A stretch of DNA of 64,000 nt from Anaerolineae bacterium (GTDB lineage: Bacteria; Chloroflexota; Anaerolineae; Promineifilales; Promineifilaceae). The position numbers were made by a program, and so were the translations under genes. The notes below the pieces were generated by a model. That model was given only the letters and a program-made list of their open reading frames with translations. It was not told the origin of the DNA and made no database searches. This document shows, one piece after another, positions 17,060 through 25,284 of this stretch (the stretch's first letter is position 1; the number at the start of each line of letters is the position of its first letter). The stretch covers positions 1 to 64,000 of the forward strand of contig JAUIAP010000015.1 in the NCBI GenBank assembly GCA_030425205.1. The letters run 5' to 3'.

Positions 17060-18625
17060 AATGAAATCATAACAATTACAGCGGCAGAGCAAGCGTACCA
17101 GCGCATCTTTGAAGCGGTCGACAGCGGCCTGATCTTAAACGATCTCGCAACAGGGCGGGTCATTGAGGCCAACCCTGCCGCCAGCAAGCTGCATGGGTAT
17201 GAGCGAGCCGCATTTATCGATCTGCCTGCAACCGCCTACATCGCGGCGCATGACCACGCGCAATTTACAACTTGTCTACAAACCATCCAAGCAGGCAACA
17301 ATTTTGCCGGGTTTATCGGTCACGTCCGCTTGGACGGGTCAACCTTCACGGCCGAAGTGCGCGGCACAATTTGTCAAGTTGAAAAGCAGTGCTATCTGCT
17401 GTATGCGTTTCACGATGTCAGCGCGCGATTGCAGTCTGAACAGTTGTTGCGCCAACAGATTACAGCACATACCCGTGAACAATCTGCGCTGCTACAAATC
17501 TCGCAAACGCTGGCCTCTGATCTGACGCTCAAACCCACACTCATCCTCGATCAGTTGCGGATTATCATTCCGTATCGGCACGCAGTCCTTTTTTCGTTAG
17601 AGCAGTTAGAACTGACCGCACTCGCCGTGCGCGGCCTTGCGCTGGCAATCCCGTTCCATCTCACCCTCGCCGTTGAAAGTGCATTGGCGACGCTCTTGAA
17701 CCAACATCAGCCGCAGCGGATTGGCAACGTATGGGGGGATGAGGTGGCCGCGCAATTTTTGCGTGGGCTGCTGCAAGCGGAGGCGACGACGTTGCTGAGT
17801 GGCGTGCAGAGTTGGCTCTGGATTCCATTGGCGGTCAAGGGGCAGGTGATCGGCTGCATCGGCGTTGCCCATCTGCACGCCAATGCCTTTTCGACCCATC
17901 AGGCCAATCTCGCCTTGACGATGGCAAATCAAGCGGCGATTGCGCTGGTCAACATGCGCCTCTACGAACAGGCGCAGACGTTGGCAACGGTGCAGGAGCG
18001 ACAGCGGTTGGCGCAAAATCTGCACGATGCGGTCAATCAATCGCTCTTTTCGGCCGGCTTGATCGCAGAGGTGCTGCCGCGTCTGTGGGAGAAAAATCCC
18101 GCTGAGGGGCGCAAGTCATTGGGCGATCTGCGTCGTCTGACACGCGGTGCGCTGGCTGAGATGCGCGGTCTGCTGGCTGAGTTACAGCCACAGGTGCTGA
18201 CCGATGGCGCGTTGAGTGAGCTGTTGAGTCAGTTAGCCAATGCGTTTATCGGCCGAACCAACCTCCCCATCACCGTCAATGTGTCAGGCCAAAGCCCGTT
18301 GCGAACGGTCGGTGTCCTGCCCGGCAAGGTGCAGGTTGCCTTTTACTATCTGTGCCAAGAAGCGTTGACCAACATCGCCAAACATGCCAAGGCACGGCGG
18401 ATCGTGATCGACCTGCTCTATCGTCAAACCGCCGTCGAAATCCGTGTGCATGACGATGGACGCGGCTTTGATCCCGCCAATATCCCATCTGGTCACTACG
18501 GGTTGGGCATGATGCGTGAGCGCGCGGAGGCGGTGGCGATCGATCTAGCGATTACCAGCCAGTTAGGTCAGGGGAGTGATATTCGTATGCGCTGGACAGA
18601 ACCAGCTAGCGAGGAAACAGCATGA
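17060..18625 (+). CDS. PAS-GAF sensor histidine kinase (NarL-type, HisKA_3), no canonical start codon visible
   Basis: About 520 residues. The coding frame begins right after an in-frame TGA at 17057-17059 and encodes a PAS domain immediately (YQRIFEAVDSGLILND, then IEANPAASKLHGY), so the first in-frame TTG (17330) would delete it. No ATG, GTG or TTG precedes the PAS domain in frame. ATC (17066), ATA (17069) or ATT (17075) may be used, or the sequence has an indel. A GAF domain follows (about 155-300), then the HisKA_3 dimerisation box QERQRLAQNLHDAVNQSLFS with the phosphoacceptor His, then the ATPase domain with DDGRGFDPANIPSGHYGLG. It is cytoplasmic and overlaps the downstream regulator by ATGA, so the two are a cognate pair. 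Confidence 0.85.
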   Translation, partial: NEIITITAAEQAYQRIFEAVDSGLILNDLATGRVIEANPAASKLHGYERAAFIDLPATAYIAAHDHAQFTTCLQTIQAGNNFAGFIGHVRLDGSTFTAEVRGTICQVEKQCYLLYAFHDVSARLQSEQLLRQQITAHTREQSALLQISQTLASDLTLKPTLILDQLRIIIPYRHAVLFSLEQLELTALAVRGLALAIPFHLTLAVESALATLLNQHQPQRIGNVWGDEVAAQFLRGLLQAEATTLLSGVQSWLWIPLAVKGQVIGCIGVAHLHANAFSTHQANLALTMANQAAIALVNMRLYEQAQTLATVQERQRLAQNLHDAVNQSLFSAGLIAEVLPRLWEKNPAEGRKSLGDLRRLTRGALAEMRGLLAELQPQVLTDGALSELLSQLANAFIGRTNLPITVNVSGQSPLRTVGVLPGKVQVAFYYLCQEALTNIAKHAKARRIVIDLLYRQTAVEIRVHDDGRGFDPANIPSGHYGLGMMRERAEAVAIDLAITSQLGQGSDIRMRWTEPASEETA

Positions 18626-19263
18626 GCAATTCACAACCGATTCGCGTCCTGCTTGTCGATGACCACACGATGGTGCGGCGCGGCTTGGCAACCTTCTTGC
18701 AGGTATTTGACGATCTGGAACTGGCTGGGGAGGCGACCAACGGTCAAGAGGCGCTTGCGCAATGCGCCGAACTCGCGCCGCATGTGGTGTTGATGGATAT
18801 GTTGATGCCTGAGATGGATGGGGCGGAGGCGACCTACCTGATTCGTCAGCAGTTCCCAAACGTGCAGGTGCTTGTCCTGACCAGCTTCAAAGAGGATCAG
18901 TTGATTCAGGCAGCACTCAAGGCGGGGGCGATTGGTTACCTGTTGAAAGATGTTTCGGCCGATGATCTTGCGCAAGCGATTCGCGCTGCCCATGCGGGAC
19001 GGGCGACGCTCGCACCCGAAGCGGTGCAGGTGATGATGGAGGTCGTCAGCCAGCCCCAATCGGCCGATTATGATTTGACCGCACGCGAACAGGATGTGTT
19101 GACTCTGTTGGTGCAGGGACTGAATAACACACAGATTGCAACCGCCCTGTTTGTCAGCCCGTCAACGATCAAGTCGCACGTCAGCCACATTTTGCAAAAG
19201 CTGGCGGTCAGCAGTCGCACAGAAGCGGCCGCGCTCGCCGTGCGCCAGCGTCTCGTCGCCTAA
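18622..19263 (+). CDS. NarL/FixJ-family response regulator
   Basis: 213 aa. Receiver domain with acidic pair Asp13-Asp14 (LLVDDHTMVRRGL), phosphoacceptor Asp59 in VLMDMLMPEMDG, conserved Thr in VLTSFK and Lys in GYLLKDVS. A LuxR-type helix-turn-helix lies at about 150-213 (LTAREQDVLTLLVQGLNN and STIKSHVSHILQKL). The ATGA overlap with the kinase and an AGGAAA ribosome-binding site show translational coupling. Expected role: DNA-binding output of the PAS-GAF kinase. Confidence 0.95.
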   Translation: MSNSQPIRVLLVDDHTMVRRGLATFLQVFDDLELAGEATNGQEALAQCAELAPHVVLMDMLMPEMDGAEATYLIRQQFPNVQVLVLTSFKEDQLIQAALKAGAIGYLLKDVSADDLAQAIRAAHAGRATLAPEAVQVMMEVVSQPQSADYDLTAREQDVLTLLVQGLNNTQIATALFVSPSTIKSHVSHILQKLAVSSRTEAAALAVRQRLVA

Positions 19264-19339
19264 TCTCCCCCATCTGGCGGAGAACAATCTCCACCACACG
19301 CCCGACGTCGCGTGGCACAACTTGCGTTACGATTGTGAC

Positions 19340-19732
19340 ATGATGCGCGTATTAGTAGCAGCTTCCCAGATGGATACACGGACGGCCTTACGGTTACTCC
19401 TGCAAACTTTAGAGATGCAGGTTGTGGGAGAATCGGCCGATTGGCCAACCACCCTGCAACTCGCCAAAGAGCGAGGGCCAGACATCGTCCTAATCGACTG
19501 GGAGATCATCCCTCCCAACACGCTCAACATTCTCAAACCGCTGCGGCGCATCTGCCGCAACGCCAGCATTATCGTGCTGGGCGATCAGCTACATGTACCA
19601 CAGCGGGCTGCACTCGTCGCTGAAGCGGATCTGCTACTCAGTAAAAGTGAGATGCCCGATCAAATCGCCAATCACATTTTGGCGGTCGGCCGACGACAAG
19701 CTGCGCTGCAAAATCCTATCGGCTCTAATTGA
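19340..19732 (+). CDS. Stand-alone receiver-like protein
   Basis: 130 aa from ATG 19340 (a second ATG follows at once); the open frame extends to 19136, but that part overlaps the regulator in another frame. The fold matches a response-regulator receiver (RTALRLLLQTLEMQVVGES, then PDIVLIDWEII with the Asp, and late LLLSKSEMPDQIA with the Lys). The N-terminal acidic pair that binds Mg2+ is replaced (LVAASQMD), and the Thr/Ser position reads GDQ. There is no output domain. It lies 76 bp after the NarL regulator, so it may be a phosphate sink or adaptor for that pair; phosphorylation is doubtful. Confidence 0.7.
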   Translation: MMRVLVAASQMDTRTALRLLLQTLEMQVVGESADWPTTLQLAKERGPDIVLIDWEIIPPNTLNILKPLRRICRNASIIVLGDQLHVPQRAALVAEADLLLSKSEMPDQIANHILAVGRRQAALQNPIGSN

Positions 19733-19771
19733 GACAGCTCAAATTCGGCCTTTCACAGACGAGGAAACATC

Positions 19772-19903
19772 ATGAGCAAGGGAACATCAAAACAAAAAAA
19801 GGACGACAAGTCAGCCCCACAAAAGACGCTGAAAGAGAAACGAGCCGCTAAACGTGATAAAAAGCACAAGCGGGACGAGGCGGCGACAAGATTGTTGAGC
19901 TGA
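19772..19903 (+). CDS. Small Lys-rich protein, 43 aa
   Basis: ATG 19772 preceded by GAGGAAA at good spacing. The product is highly charged (MSKGTSKQKKDDKSAPQKT, then KEKRAAKRDKKHKRDEA), with about 16 Lys/Arg in 43 residues, and probably disordered. Similar short Lys-rich proteins occur in many bacteria without known function; nucleic-acid binding is a guess. It is followed 35 bp later by another small gene on the same strand. Confidence 0.6.
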   Translation: MSKGTSKQKKDDKSAPQKTLKEKRAAKRDKKHKRDEAATRLLS

Positions 19904-19938
19904 CTGGATGTCGCATGCAAGACGCAAGAGGAACGTAG

Positions 19939-20202
19939 ATGGCACAGTTACAAGTCACATTTCACAACGAGACAAAGATAAGGGTATTGGCACAAATTTT
20001 CGCGGGGCGCGACAGCTTTAGCTCGTTGTTTGTCGAGGCGAAGACGACGAAGACGTTATCGGCCGAATCCCGACCCTACGATATTTACTTCAAAGATGCC
20101 ATCTCAGGCTGGGAAGTCGGTCATAAGCGCGGCAGCAGTGACACGGCGATTACGTTACGCGCCGAAAAGGGACATTATGTTGTCATTGGAGACCAACAAT
20201 GA
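19939..20202 (+). CDS. Hypothetical protein, 87 aa
   Basis: ATG preceded by GAGG. Predicted all-beta (LQVTFHNETKIRVLAQIF, SLFVEAKTTKTL, RPYDIYFKD, GHYVVIGDQQ), resembling a small beta-sandwich that could bind ligand or protein. No signal peptide. The stop codon overlaps the next start (ATGA), so the two are co-translated. I do not recognise the family. It contains the palindrome-encoded LSAES. Confidence 0.65.
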   Translation: MAQLQVTFHNETKIRVLAQIFAGRDSFSSLFVEAKTTKTLSAESRPYDIYFKDAISGWEVGHKRGSSDTAITLRAEKGHYVVIGDQQ

Positions 20203-20447
20203 GTCTAACGTTTGAGGCATGGCTTGCCGAGCAACACGAGCGTGACGATTTTGTTGGCGCGTTCGCACGTGGATTGAACGTGGAAAACCTTGAGGAAAGG
20301 TTCAAACGAGGCAAGCAGAACGAACATACCAATTGGGTCAACATCGTGCTCAAGATGCAGCAGCCGGAGTATGTGACAACGTTTAATGTGGCATGGCAAG
20401 AATATCTTTTGGAAAAAGCTGCATTAGAGGGCGAACAGGCCACCTAG
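20199..20447 (+). CDS. YozE/SAM-like fold small protein
   Basis: 82 aa, translationally coupled to the preceding gene (ATGA; GGAG upstream). The N-terminus FEAWLAEQHERDDFVGAFAR and the C-terminal FNVAWQEYLLEK follow the pattern of YozE SAM-like domains (Trp-Leu-X2-Gln...Arg-Asp-Asp, then Ala-Trp-X2-Tyr). The family is made of small helical bundles of unknown function. Pairing with an all-beta partner suggests a two-component module, which is inference. Confidence 0.6.
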   Translation: MSLTFEAWLAEQHERDDFVGAFARGLNVENLEERFKRGKQNEHTNWVNIVLKMQQPEYVTTFNVAWQEYLLEKAALEGEQAT

Positions 20448-20677
20448 TAGATCATCTGATTGCAGAGGTGCAACAGCTCCCTGTGGGCTCGTTGACATTG
20501 CGGCGCAGCCAAATGACAGCACCCACAAGATTCAGCAACCCGATATCGCGTTGCGCCATTTGTCATCACACACGAATCCATGACGAAATGAATGAATCTT
20601 GTTGATGATGCACGCCACTGCTAAAGACTGTGTCGATACCAGTCAATAGTAGTGGGAATGACCGATTTACCGATACT

Positions 20678-21688
20678 CTACGCTGACCCTGTTTTTTCCT
20701 CGTTGGCATGCTTAGGCTGAACGTTCAACCCTTTGCCAAAGATGAGCGCCATTGCCAGCGTGAGGATAACCCCAATCCAAACTGCTGTATGATTTTGCTG
20801 CCCCGTGGTTGAAGCCCCTGCCAATGTAATTGCGGTCGGTGATATTCCGTAATCACAATTAGGATCATCGATGGGATCGAAGATATTCATCACAACGACC
20901 GTACCCATATTGGAAAAACCAAAGTTATATGGATCATAGGTTGGACTTTCGGCAAACCCAATGCCGACGAACCCCTCGGAACCCGCATCACCATAATTGT
21001 TTGTAAAGCCGTAACCTTGATTGCCTAAATCATCATCCTGTAACAATACCGCCTCGCGGTGTCCCCAACTCTGGATTGAATCTTCGTAAATCCAACCGTA
21101 TATGGCGCGTTCGACGGGGAGTGCATTGCTGTTGCCGCTTGTCCAAAAGGCGGCGATATTTTCGGAGCGATTGATGAATTCGTGACACGAGCCGAGCATT
21201 GGATCATTGTCGATGCGTTCATGGGGATGGTATCCATCGGCGTCATGGCCTGACGCGTTATTATCGACGAGATAATCAGCATAATATTGCGCAATGCCGT
21301 CGATATTCGATTGAATGGCAGTGAACGGCAGCCCTATCACAGAAGCGGACAGCCCTGCACGAGCTGTGCGTTCTGCATTGATGATGAAGAGCGCGCGATT
21401 ATCAATGCTCATGCTTGCCCAACCAGCCGGTAGTGACAGATCGCCGAGCGCGTTTGCGGCTAAACCAAGTTGACTTTCTTCATCGCGTCGAGCATTGTTA
21501 AACGCCGCTTCAATATCGACGGGTCCATTGAATGTGGCAGCATAAATGCCGTTGCCGGGGTCATAGACACCCCCTGTGTCTGTCCAAAGAACATCACTGG
21601 TCGGATTTGGCGGGGAATCGGCCGAAACCAAGCCCACCCACAATAAACTAAACACGATCGATAAAAAAATATAGCCTTTCGTTTTCAT
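20678..21688 (-). CDS. Secreted CAP/SCP-like protein with C-terminal TM anchor
   Basis: 336 aa from ATG 21688 (GGAG six bases upstream; a GTG lies one codon earlier). Signal peptide at the N-terminus (YIFLSIVFSLLWVGLVSA). Residues about 90-250 resemble the CAP (Cys-rich secretory/SCP/PR-1) fold: IINAERTARAGL, a HDADGYHPHERI segment with candidate metal His residues, SENIAAFW and IQSWGHREAVL. The C-terminus has ISPTAITLAGAST, a TM helix (AVWIGVILTLAMALIFG) and a charged tail. It is an envelope-anchored, externally displayed protein; CAP proteins bind sterols, lipids or glycans. Confidence 0.78.
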   Translation of the reverse strand: MKTKGYIFLSIVFSLLWVGLVSADSPPNPTSDVLWTDTGGVYDPGNGIYAATFNGPVDIEAAFNNARRDEESQLGLAANALGDLSLPAGWASMSIDNRALFIINAERTARAGLSASVIGLPFTAIQSNIDGIAQYYADYLVDNNASGHDADGYHPHERIDNDPMLGSCHEFINRSENIAAFWTSGNSNALPVERAIYGWIYEDSIQSWGHREAVLLQDDDLGNQGYGFTNNYGDAGSEGFVGIGFAESPTYDPYNFGFSNMGTVVVMNIFDPIDDPNCDYGISPTAITLAGASTTGQQNHTAVWIGVILTLAMALIFGKGLNVQPKHANEEKTGSA

Positions 21689-22085
21689 CACATTCTCCTT
21701 TGACGTAACTCACCATAAAGAGGTCGGGGATGCACAGAGATAAATAGTGAGCGACTTTCATTGCAACTACGATTATAAACCAACTGTTGAGTTGAGTCGT
21801 GACCTCGGAGAGAGCCTATCACCCCGTCGTCGCATCATCGTCGTGTTGACACCTAAAATAACGACTTAATCCAGCGAAAAACATCCCCAGCTTAAGTCGT
21901 TACGTTATCGCCACTGTCTGAAATTTATCTGCTTATTCGTGCGTTTTATCTTCCCCAATCTATAGTTCTAGCTTCTTCTGCAATGAAAATTACTGGACAA
22001 AAATGACGCGAATTGACACGGATGTCCCCTTTCACAATCCGCGAGAATCCGTGCAATCCGCGACAGAGCTTCTTTTGTTATAAGA
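21689..22085. other. Intergenic region between CAP and beta-helix genes
   Basis: About 400 bp, AT-richer than the genes. It should hold the promoter of the CAP gene (right of 21688). The part next to the beta-helix stop has short direct repeats (AATCCGCGA-like and AATCCGTGC-like words at about 22037-22065). No gene seen. Confidence 0.4.
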
Positions 22086-23849
22086 TCAGTCAAAACGAAC
22101 AAAAATCCAAACGACAACAGACAGAATCGCCACGCCCCATAAAACAGATGTAGAGATTTGTTGAGCTGCCATAGAGGATGCACCAATCGCTGTCGGCGAT
22201 GTGAGCGTAATGTTTGTCACCCCTAGCGGAATGAGATTGCCAAAAATATCAACTTCCTGCAACGTGTAGGTGTAAACGCCAGTCGCTAGGCCTTCGTCGA
22301 GCCAGCTATATTCGGCCGCGCCCACTGCCCCGATCAGTTTGGGGTTGATTTGGATGAACGCTGGATCTGCCGCAGATTGGCGCAGCAAGTTGAAGCCAAC
22401 CGTATTTTGCTCGACACTGGTTTGCCAGCTTAGACGCACGCCATCGGCCGAAATTAATTCGGCCGAAAACGCTTCTAGCGTCACCAATGTCGGCCCCTCC
22501 AACTCGTACGCCCCTTTATCACACGCGCCGATATTGTCTGAATTCCCGTCTGTCAGGCGCGGCGCACCGCGCTGGTCAACGGCTGGGCAATCATTGCCGG
22601 CACTGTCGATGGCGGGCGACGTTGCCAAAAGCGCATGTGTCAACGTAGCGCCGCTATTGTCCATGAGCGTTCCCAACAGTGGGTCGGTGTTGTTGCTGTC
22701 TCCCGTTTCAGAAAATCCACAACTGTTATCCTGCGAGATGTTGTAACCACGCGAAATGATATTGTCATTGCAATTTACAATCCCGCTGTCACCACGATTG
22801 TCGCCCAAAATAGATGCAAAAAGATAGATAGCTGATCCTGCATCGCGTGCAATGAGCGCACCGTTCAAGTTGCTGCCAGAAGGCGCGTTGTTATTTGTGA
22901 TCGTTGTCTGGCTGATGACAGCCTGACTGCCAGAGCGTAACTGCATCGCTGCTCCGTTTACGCTTTGATTGCCGCTTAACGTACTATTTTGGATCGTAAT
23001 GACCGAATTTAACAAGGCTTGAATCCCACCTGCGCTATAGTTGAGTCTTGTTTGACGGTTGTTGCTGAGCGTGCTGGATGTAATGAATAATGTTCCACCT
23101 TGGATATTGATTGCACCACCGCTATTGCGCGAACGATTGTTGTCAAGCGTACTGTGCGTAATCGTGACATTTCCCCCAAGAATCAACATGCCGCCACCTC
23201 CTTGCGGTGTGCTAACGTTATCGCTGACGGTACTATTCTCGATTAAGAGTTGGCCGCTATCGGTGCGAATGCCACCACCAGCATTGGTGTTGCTACTGTT
23301 GAAACGCACTGCGCTTGTCTGAAGATTGAGTGTGCCACCCTGATTGTAAAGACCGCTGCCGGTCGGGCTAAGACCATAACGGACTTGGCTATCGATGACC
23401 GTGAGTGAGCCAGCGGCAAGAATGTGCAGCACGCGGTCAATGCCATCCGTCATATCGCTGCCCGCTTGCAAAAATGTCGTGTCGCTGCTTGCCCCTTGTA
23501 TGGTAATCGCTGATGAAATATCCAGATCACCCGTGGCGTTCGCGTCTTCATCGCTCCCCGTTCGCGTCAACTGATAGGTATCGGCCGCTAACTGAATCAC
23601 ATCTGCGCCACTTCCCGCCACACAGCCCCCAAACGCGCTATCTGTATTTGCCGCCTGTACCGCTTCGCGCAAACTGCATCCTGCACCGCTGTCATATTCG
23701 TCCAAATTTGTTGTAACGGTGATGGTGTCGGCTGGCGCTGCATGAACGAGCTGCCAGCCGTATAGCGTTGCGATACAGCTAAACAAGGCACACATACAAC
23801 ATTGAAAAGCGCGGCGCGCTCTGTGATGAATAAATTTTTTGGATGGCAT
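22086..23849 (-). CDS. Secreted CSLREA / right-handed beta-helix protein with choice-of-anchor Q-like and FN3-like regions and C-terminal TM
   Basis: 587 aa. An N-terminal signal sequence follows a basic start. The CSLREA motif is seen as CSLREAVQAANTDSAFGG. A parallel beta-helix runs to about residue 390 with units such as GGAINIQGGTLFITSSTLSN. An anchor-Q-like segment follows (THALLATSPAIDSAGNDCP, then DQRGAPRLTD and CDKGAYELEG). A fibronectin-like module (VRLSWQTSVEQNTVGFNLLR) precedes a TSPTAIGASS motif, a TM helix and the tail VRFD. Start ATG supported by GGAG at spacing seven. Probably an envelope-displayed adhesin-like protein. Confidence 0.88.
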   Translation of the reverse strand: MPSKKFIHHRARRAFQCCMCALFSCIATLYGWQLVHAAPADTITVTTNLDEYDSGAGCSLREAVQAANTDSAFGGCVAGSGADVIQLAADTYQLTRTGSDEDANATGDLDISSAITIQGASSDTTFLQAGSDMTDGIDRVLHILAAGSLTVIDSQVRYGLSPTGSGLYNQGGTLNLQTSAVRFNSSNTNAGGGIRTDSGQLLIENSTVSDNVSTPQGGGGMLILGGNVTITHSTLDNNRSRNSGGAINIQGGTLFITSSTLSNNRQTRLNYSAGGIQALLNSVITIQNSTLSGNQSVNGAAMQLRSGSQAVISQTTITNNNAPSGSNLNGALIARDAGSAIYLFASILGDNRGDSGIVNCNDNIISRGYNISQDNSCGFSETGDSNNTDPLLGTLMDNSGATLTHALLATSPAIDSAGNDCPAVDQRGAPRLTDGNSDNIGACDKGAYELEGPTLVTLEAFSAELISADGVRLSWQTSVEQNTVGFNLLRQSAADPAFIQINPKLIGAVGAAEYSWLDEGLATGVYTYTLQEVDIFGNLIPLGVTNITLTSPTAIGASSMAAQQISTSVLWGVAILSVVVWIFVRFD

Positions 23850-23944
23850 TCCAATTCTCCGTGAGATAATCGACAGCTAAAGAGCTGCCAGTAATGACAT
23901 TTTTAGACCCGCGCAAGTCTAGTAAATTGATGCTGGACTGCCTA

Positions 23945-23958
23945 CCTACTTTTGTCGG
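23945..23958. promoter_or_regulatory. Operator-like inverted repeat CCTAC-TTTT-GTCGG
   Basis: About 95 bp upstream of the beta-helix start at 23849. Same arm length and spacer as the perfect repeat at 25126-25139; one arm position deviates. Possible shared regulator site. Confidence 0.3.
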
Positions 23959-24007
23959 TATGCCACCCCCTACCATTGATAGACGTTGCGGACTCAAGAG
24001 GGGATTG

Positions 24008-25090
24008 TCAATCAGTCACGATGAGTGGCAGGAAAATTTGGGTTTGCCGGTCGATGACGATGATTTTTCGGCCGATAAAATCGCTCACAAACGCCCGATT
24101 CCCCACAAACTGGATTGCGTGCGGCTGTGCGATCCCGCCATAGTCGAGCGTTGCCAGCGATGCGCCCGTTGTCGGATCGATCAGCGTGCTGGTGTGGCTC
24201 AACAAATCGCCCGTCCAGAGTGTGCCGTCGGGCGCAACGGCCAGCCCGTGTGGTGCATCCCCAACGGAGATGGCTGCACCTGCGCTCAGCGTCGCCGTGT
24301 CGATGGGAATGAGCGTGTCTTCACCCTGCAACGTGACATAAAGCGTGCGCTGATCGGCCGAAAGCACAATGCCATGCGGCTTCTCACCTAACGTCAGTGA
24401 CTGTGCAACGGTCAACGTCTGTGCGTCGATCTTGCTGATGGTGCCGCCGCCGTAATTGGTCACCCAAACGGTGCGCCCATCGGCCGAAACAATCGGTGTG
24501 TCGGGCGCGTCATCAGTTGGGATGTATGCCAATGGTTCGAGCGTGGCGGTATCAATCGCCGTAATGACGTTGGCGTTGAGACTGGCGATGTAGAGGCGTT
24601 GATCGGGTGCGCCGCTTGCTGGGTCGGGGGCAAGCGTTATTCCGTGCGGTCGGTCGGGGAGGGGAATCGTCGTCAGCGGTTGGCGGGTTAGCACGTCGAT
24701 CACGGAGAGCGAATGGCTCAACTCGTTGGTGACGTAGGCGCGTTGTCCGTCCTGTGTGATAACGACGTTGACTGCGCCGCGTTCGACGGGAATTTCGGCC
24801 GATTTTTCCAGCGTCCCCATGTCGATCACGCTGACGGTGCGATTGCTAAAATCTGTCACCCACAGCTCGCGCTCATCTGGCGTGAGTGCAAGACCGTGCG
24901 GCGCGGCTCCCAGCGCGATCTCGCCCTTCAATACAAACGGTGAAGGCAACGACGCGGCACGGCTGGCATCCCCACCACCAACCACGCTACAAATCAGCTC
25001 ACCTGCAAGCGTATCATTTGCCCAAACGATTTTAGGCAATCCCGTATCACAGACCAAAAATAGGAGGCAAAACAGCATCAATCGTTTCAT
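24008..25090 (-). CDS. Secreted YVTN-family beta-propeller protein with FLPLI C-terminus
   Basis: 360 aa from ATG 25090 (the open frame starts two codons earlier with TTG). Signal peptide (LMLFCLLFLVCDTGLPKIVWA). The rest is a seven-bladed YVTN propeller: VSVIDMGTLEKSAEIPVERG, AYVTNELSHSLSVIDVLT, LYIASLNANVITAIDTATLE, TVWVTNYGGGTISKIDAQTL and similar. The chain ends IFLPLIVTD, a hydrophobic Leu-Pro-Leu tail shared with the laminin-B-like protein at 26.2 kb. Propellers of this type bind proteins or surface ligands; no catalytic site is visible. It is divergent from the lipoprotein gene. Confidence 0.88.
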   Translation of the reverse strand: MKRLMLFCLLFLVCDTGLPKIVWANDTLAGELICSVVGGGDASRAASLPSPFVLKGEIALGAAPHGLALTPDERELWVTDFSNRTVSVIDMGTLEKSAEIPVERGAVNVVITQDGQRAYVTNELSHSLSVIDVLTRQPLTTIPLPDRPHGITLAPDPASGAPDQRLYIASLNANVITAIDTATLEPLAYIPTDDAPDTPIVSADGRTVWVTNYGGGTISKIDAQTLTVAQSLTLGEKPHGIVLSADQRTLYVTLQGEDTLIPIDTATLSAGAAISVGDAPHGLAVAPDGTLWTGDLLSHTSTLIDPTTGASLATLDYGGIAQPHAIQFVGNRAFVSDFIGRKIIVIDRQTQIFLPLIVTD

Positions 25091-25125
25091 CCCCAAACTC
25101 TAAGACGGCCGTCGATCGATGAACA

Positions 25126-25139
25126 CCTACTTTGGTAGG
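25126..25139. promoter_or_regulatory. Operator-like perfect inverted repeat CCTAC-TTTG-GTAGG
   Basis: Lies in the divergent region between the YVTN propeller gene (start 25090) and the lipoprotein gene (start 25285), 36 bp from the former. Similar to 23945-23958. Confidence 0.35.
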
Positions 25140-25284
25140 CGACGCATGACGTCTATTTCTCCTACCGCTTTAGCCCATCGCGCAATTCGTGACAAATGGA
25201 CGGGCGTGCTCCCCCTCCAAAGTTGGCAGACGACACGCCGATTCCCCCGTAAGCTAAAGGCAAATCGAAACACAAGGAGTTCAC

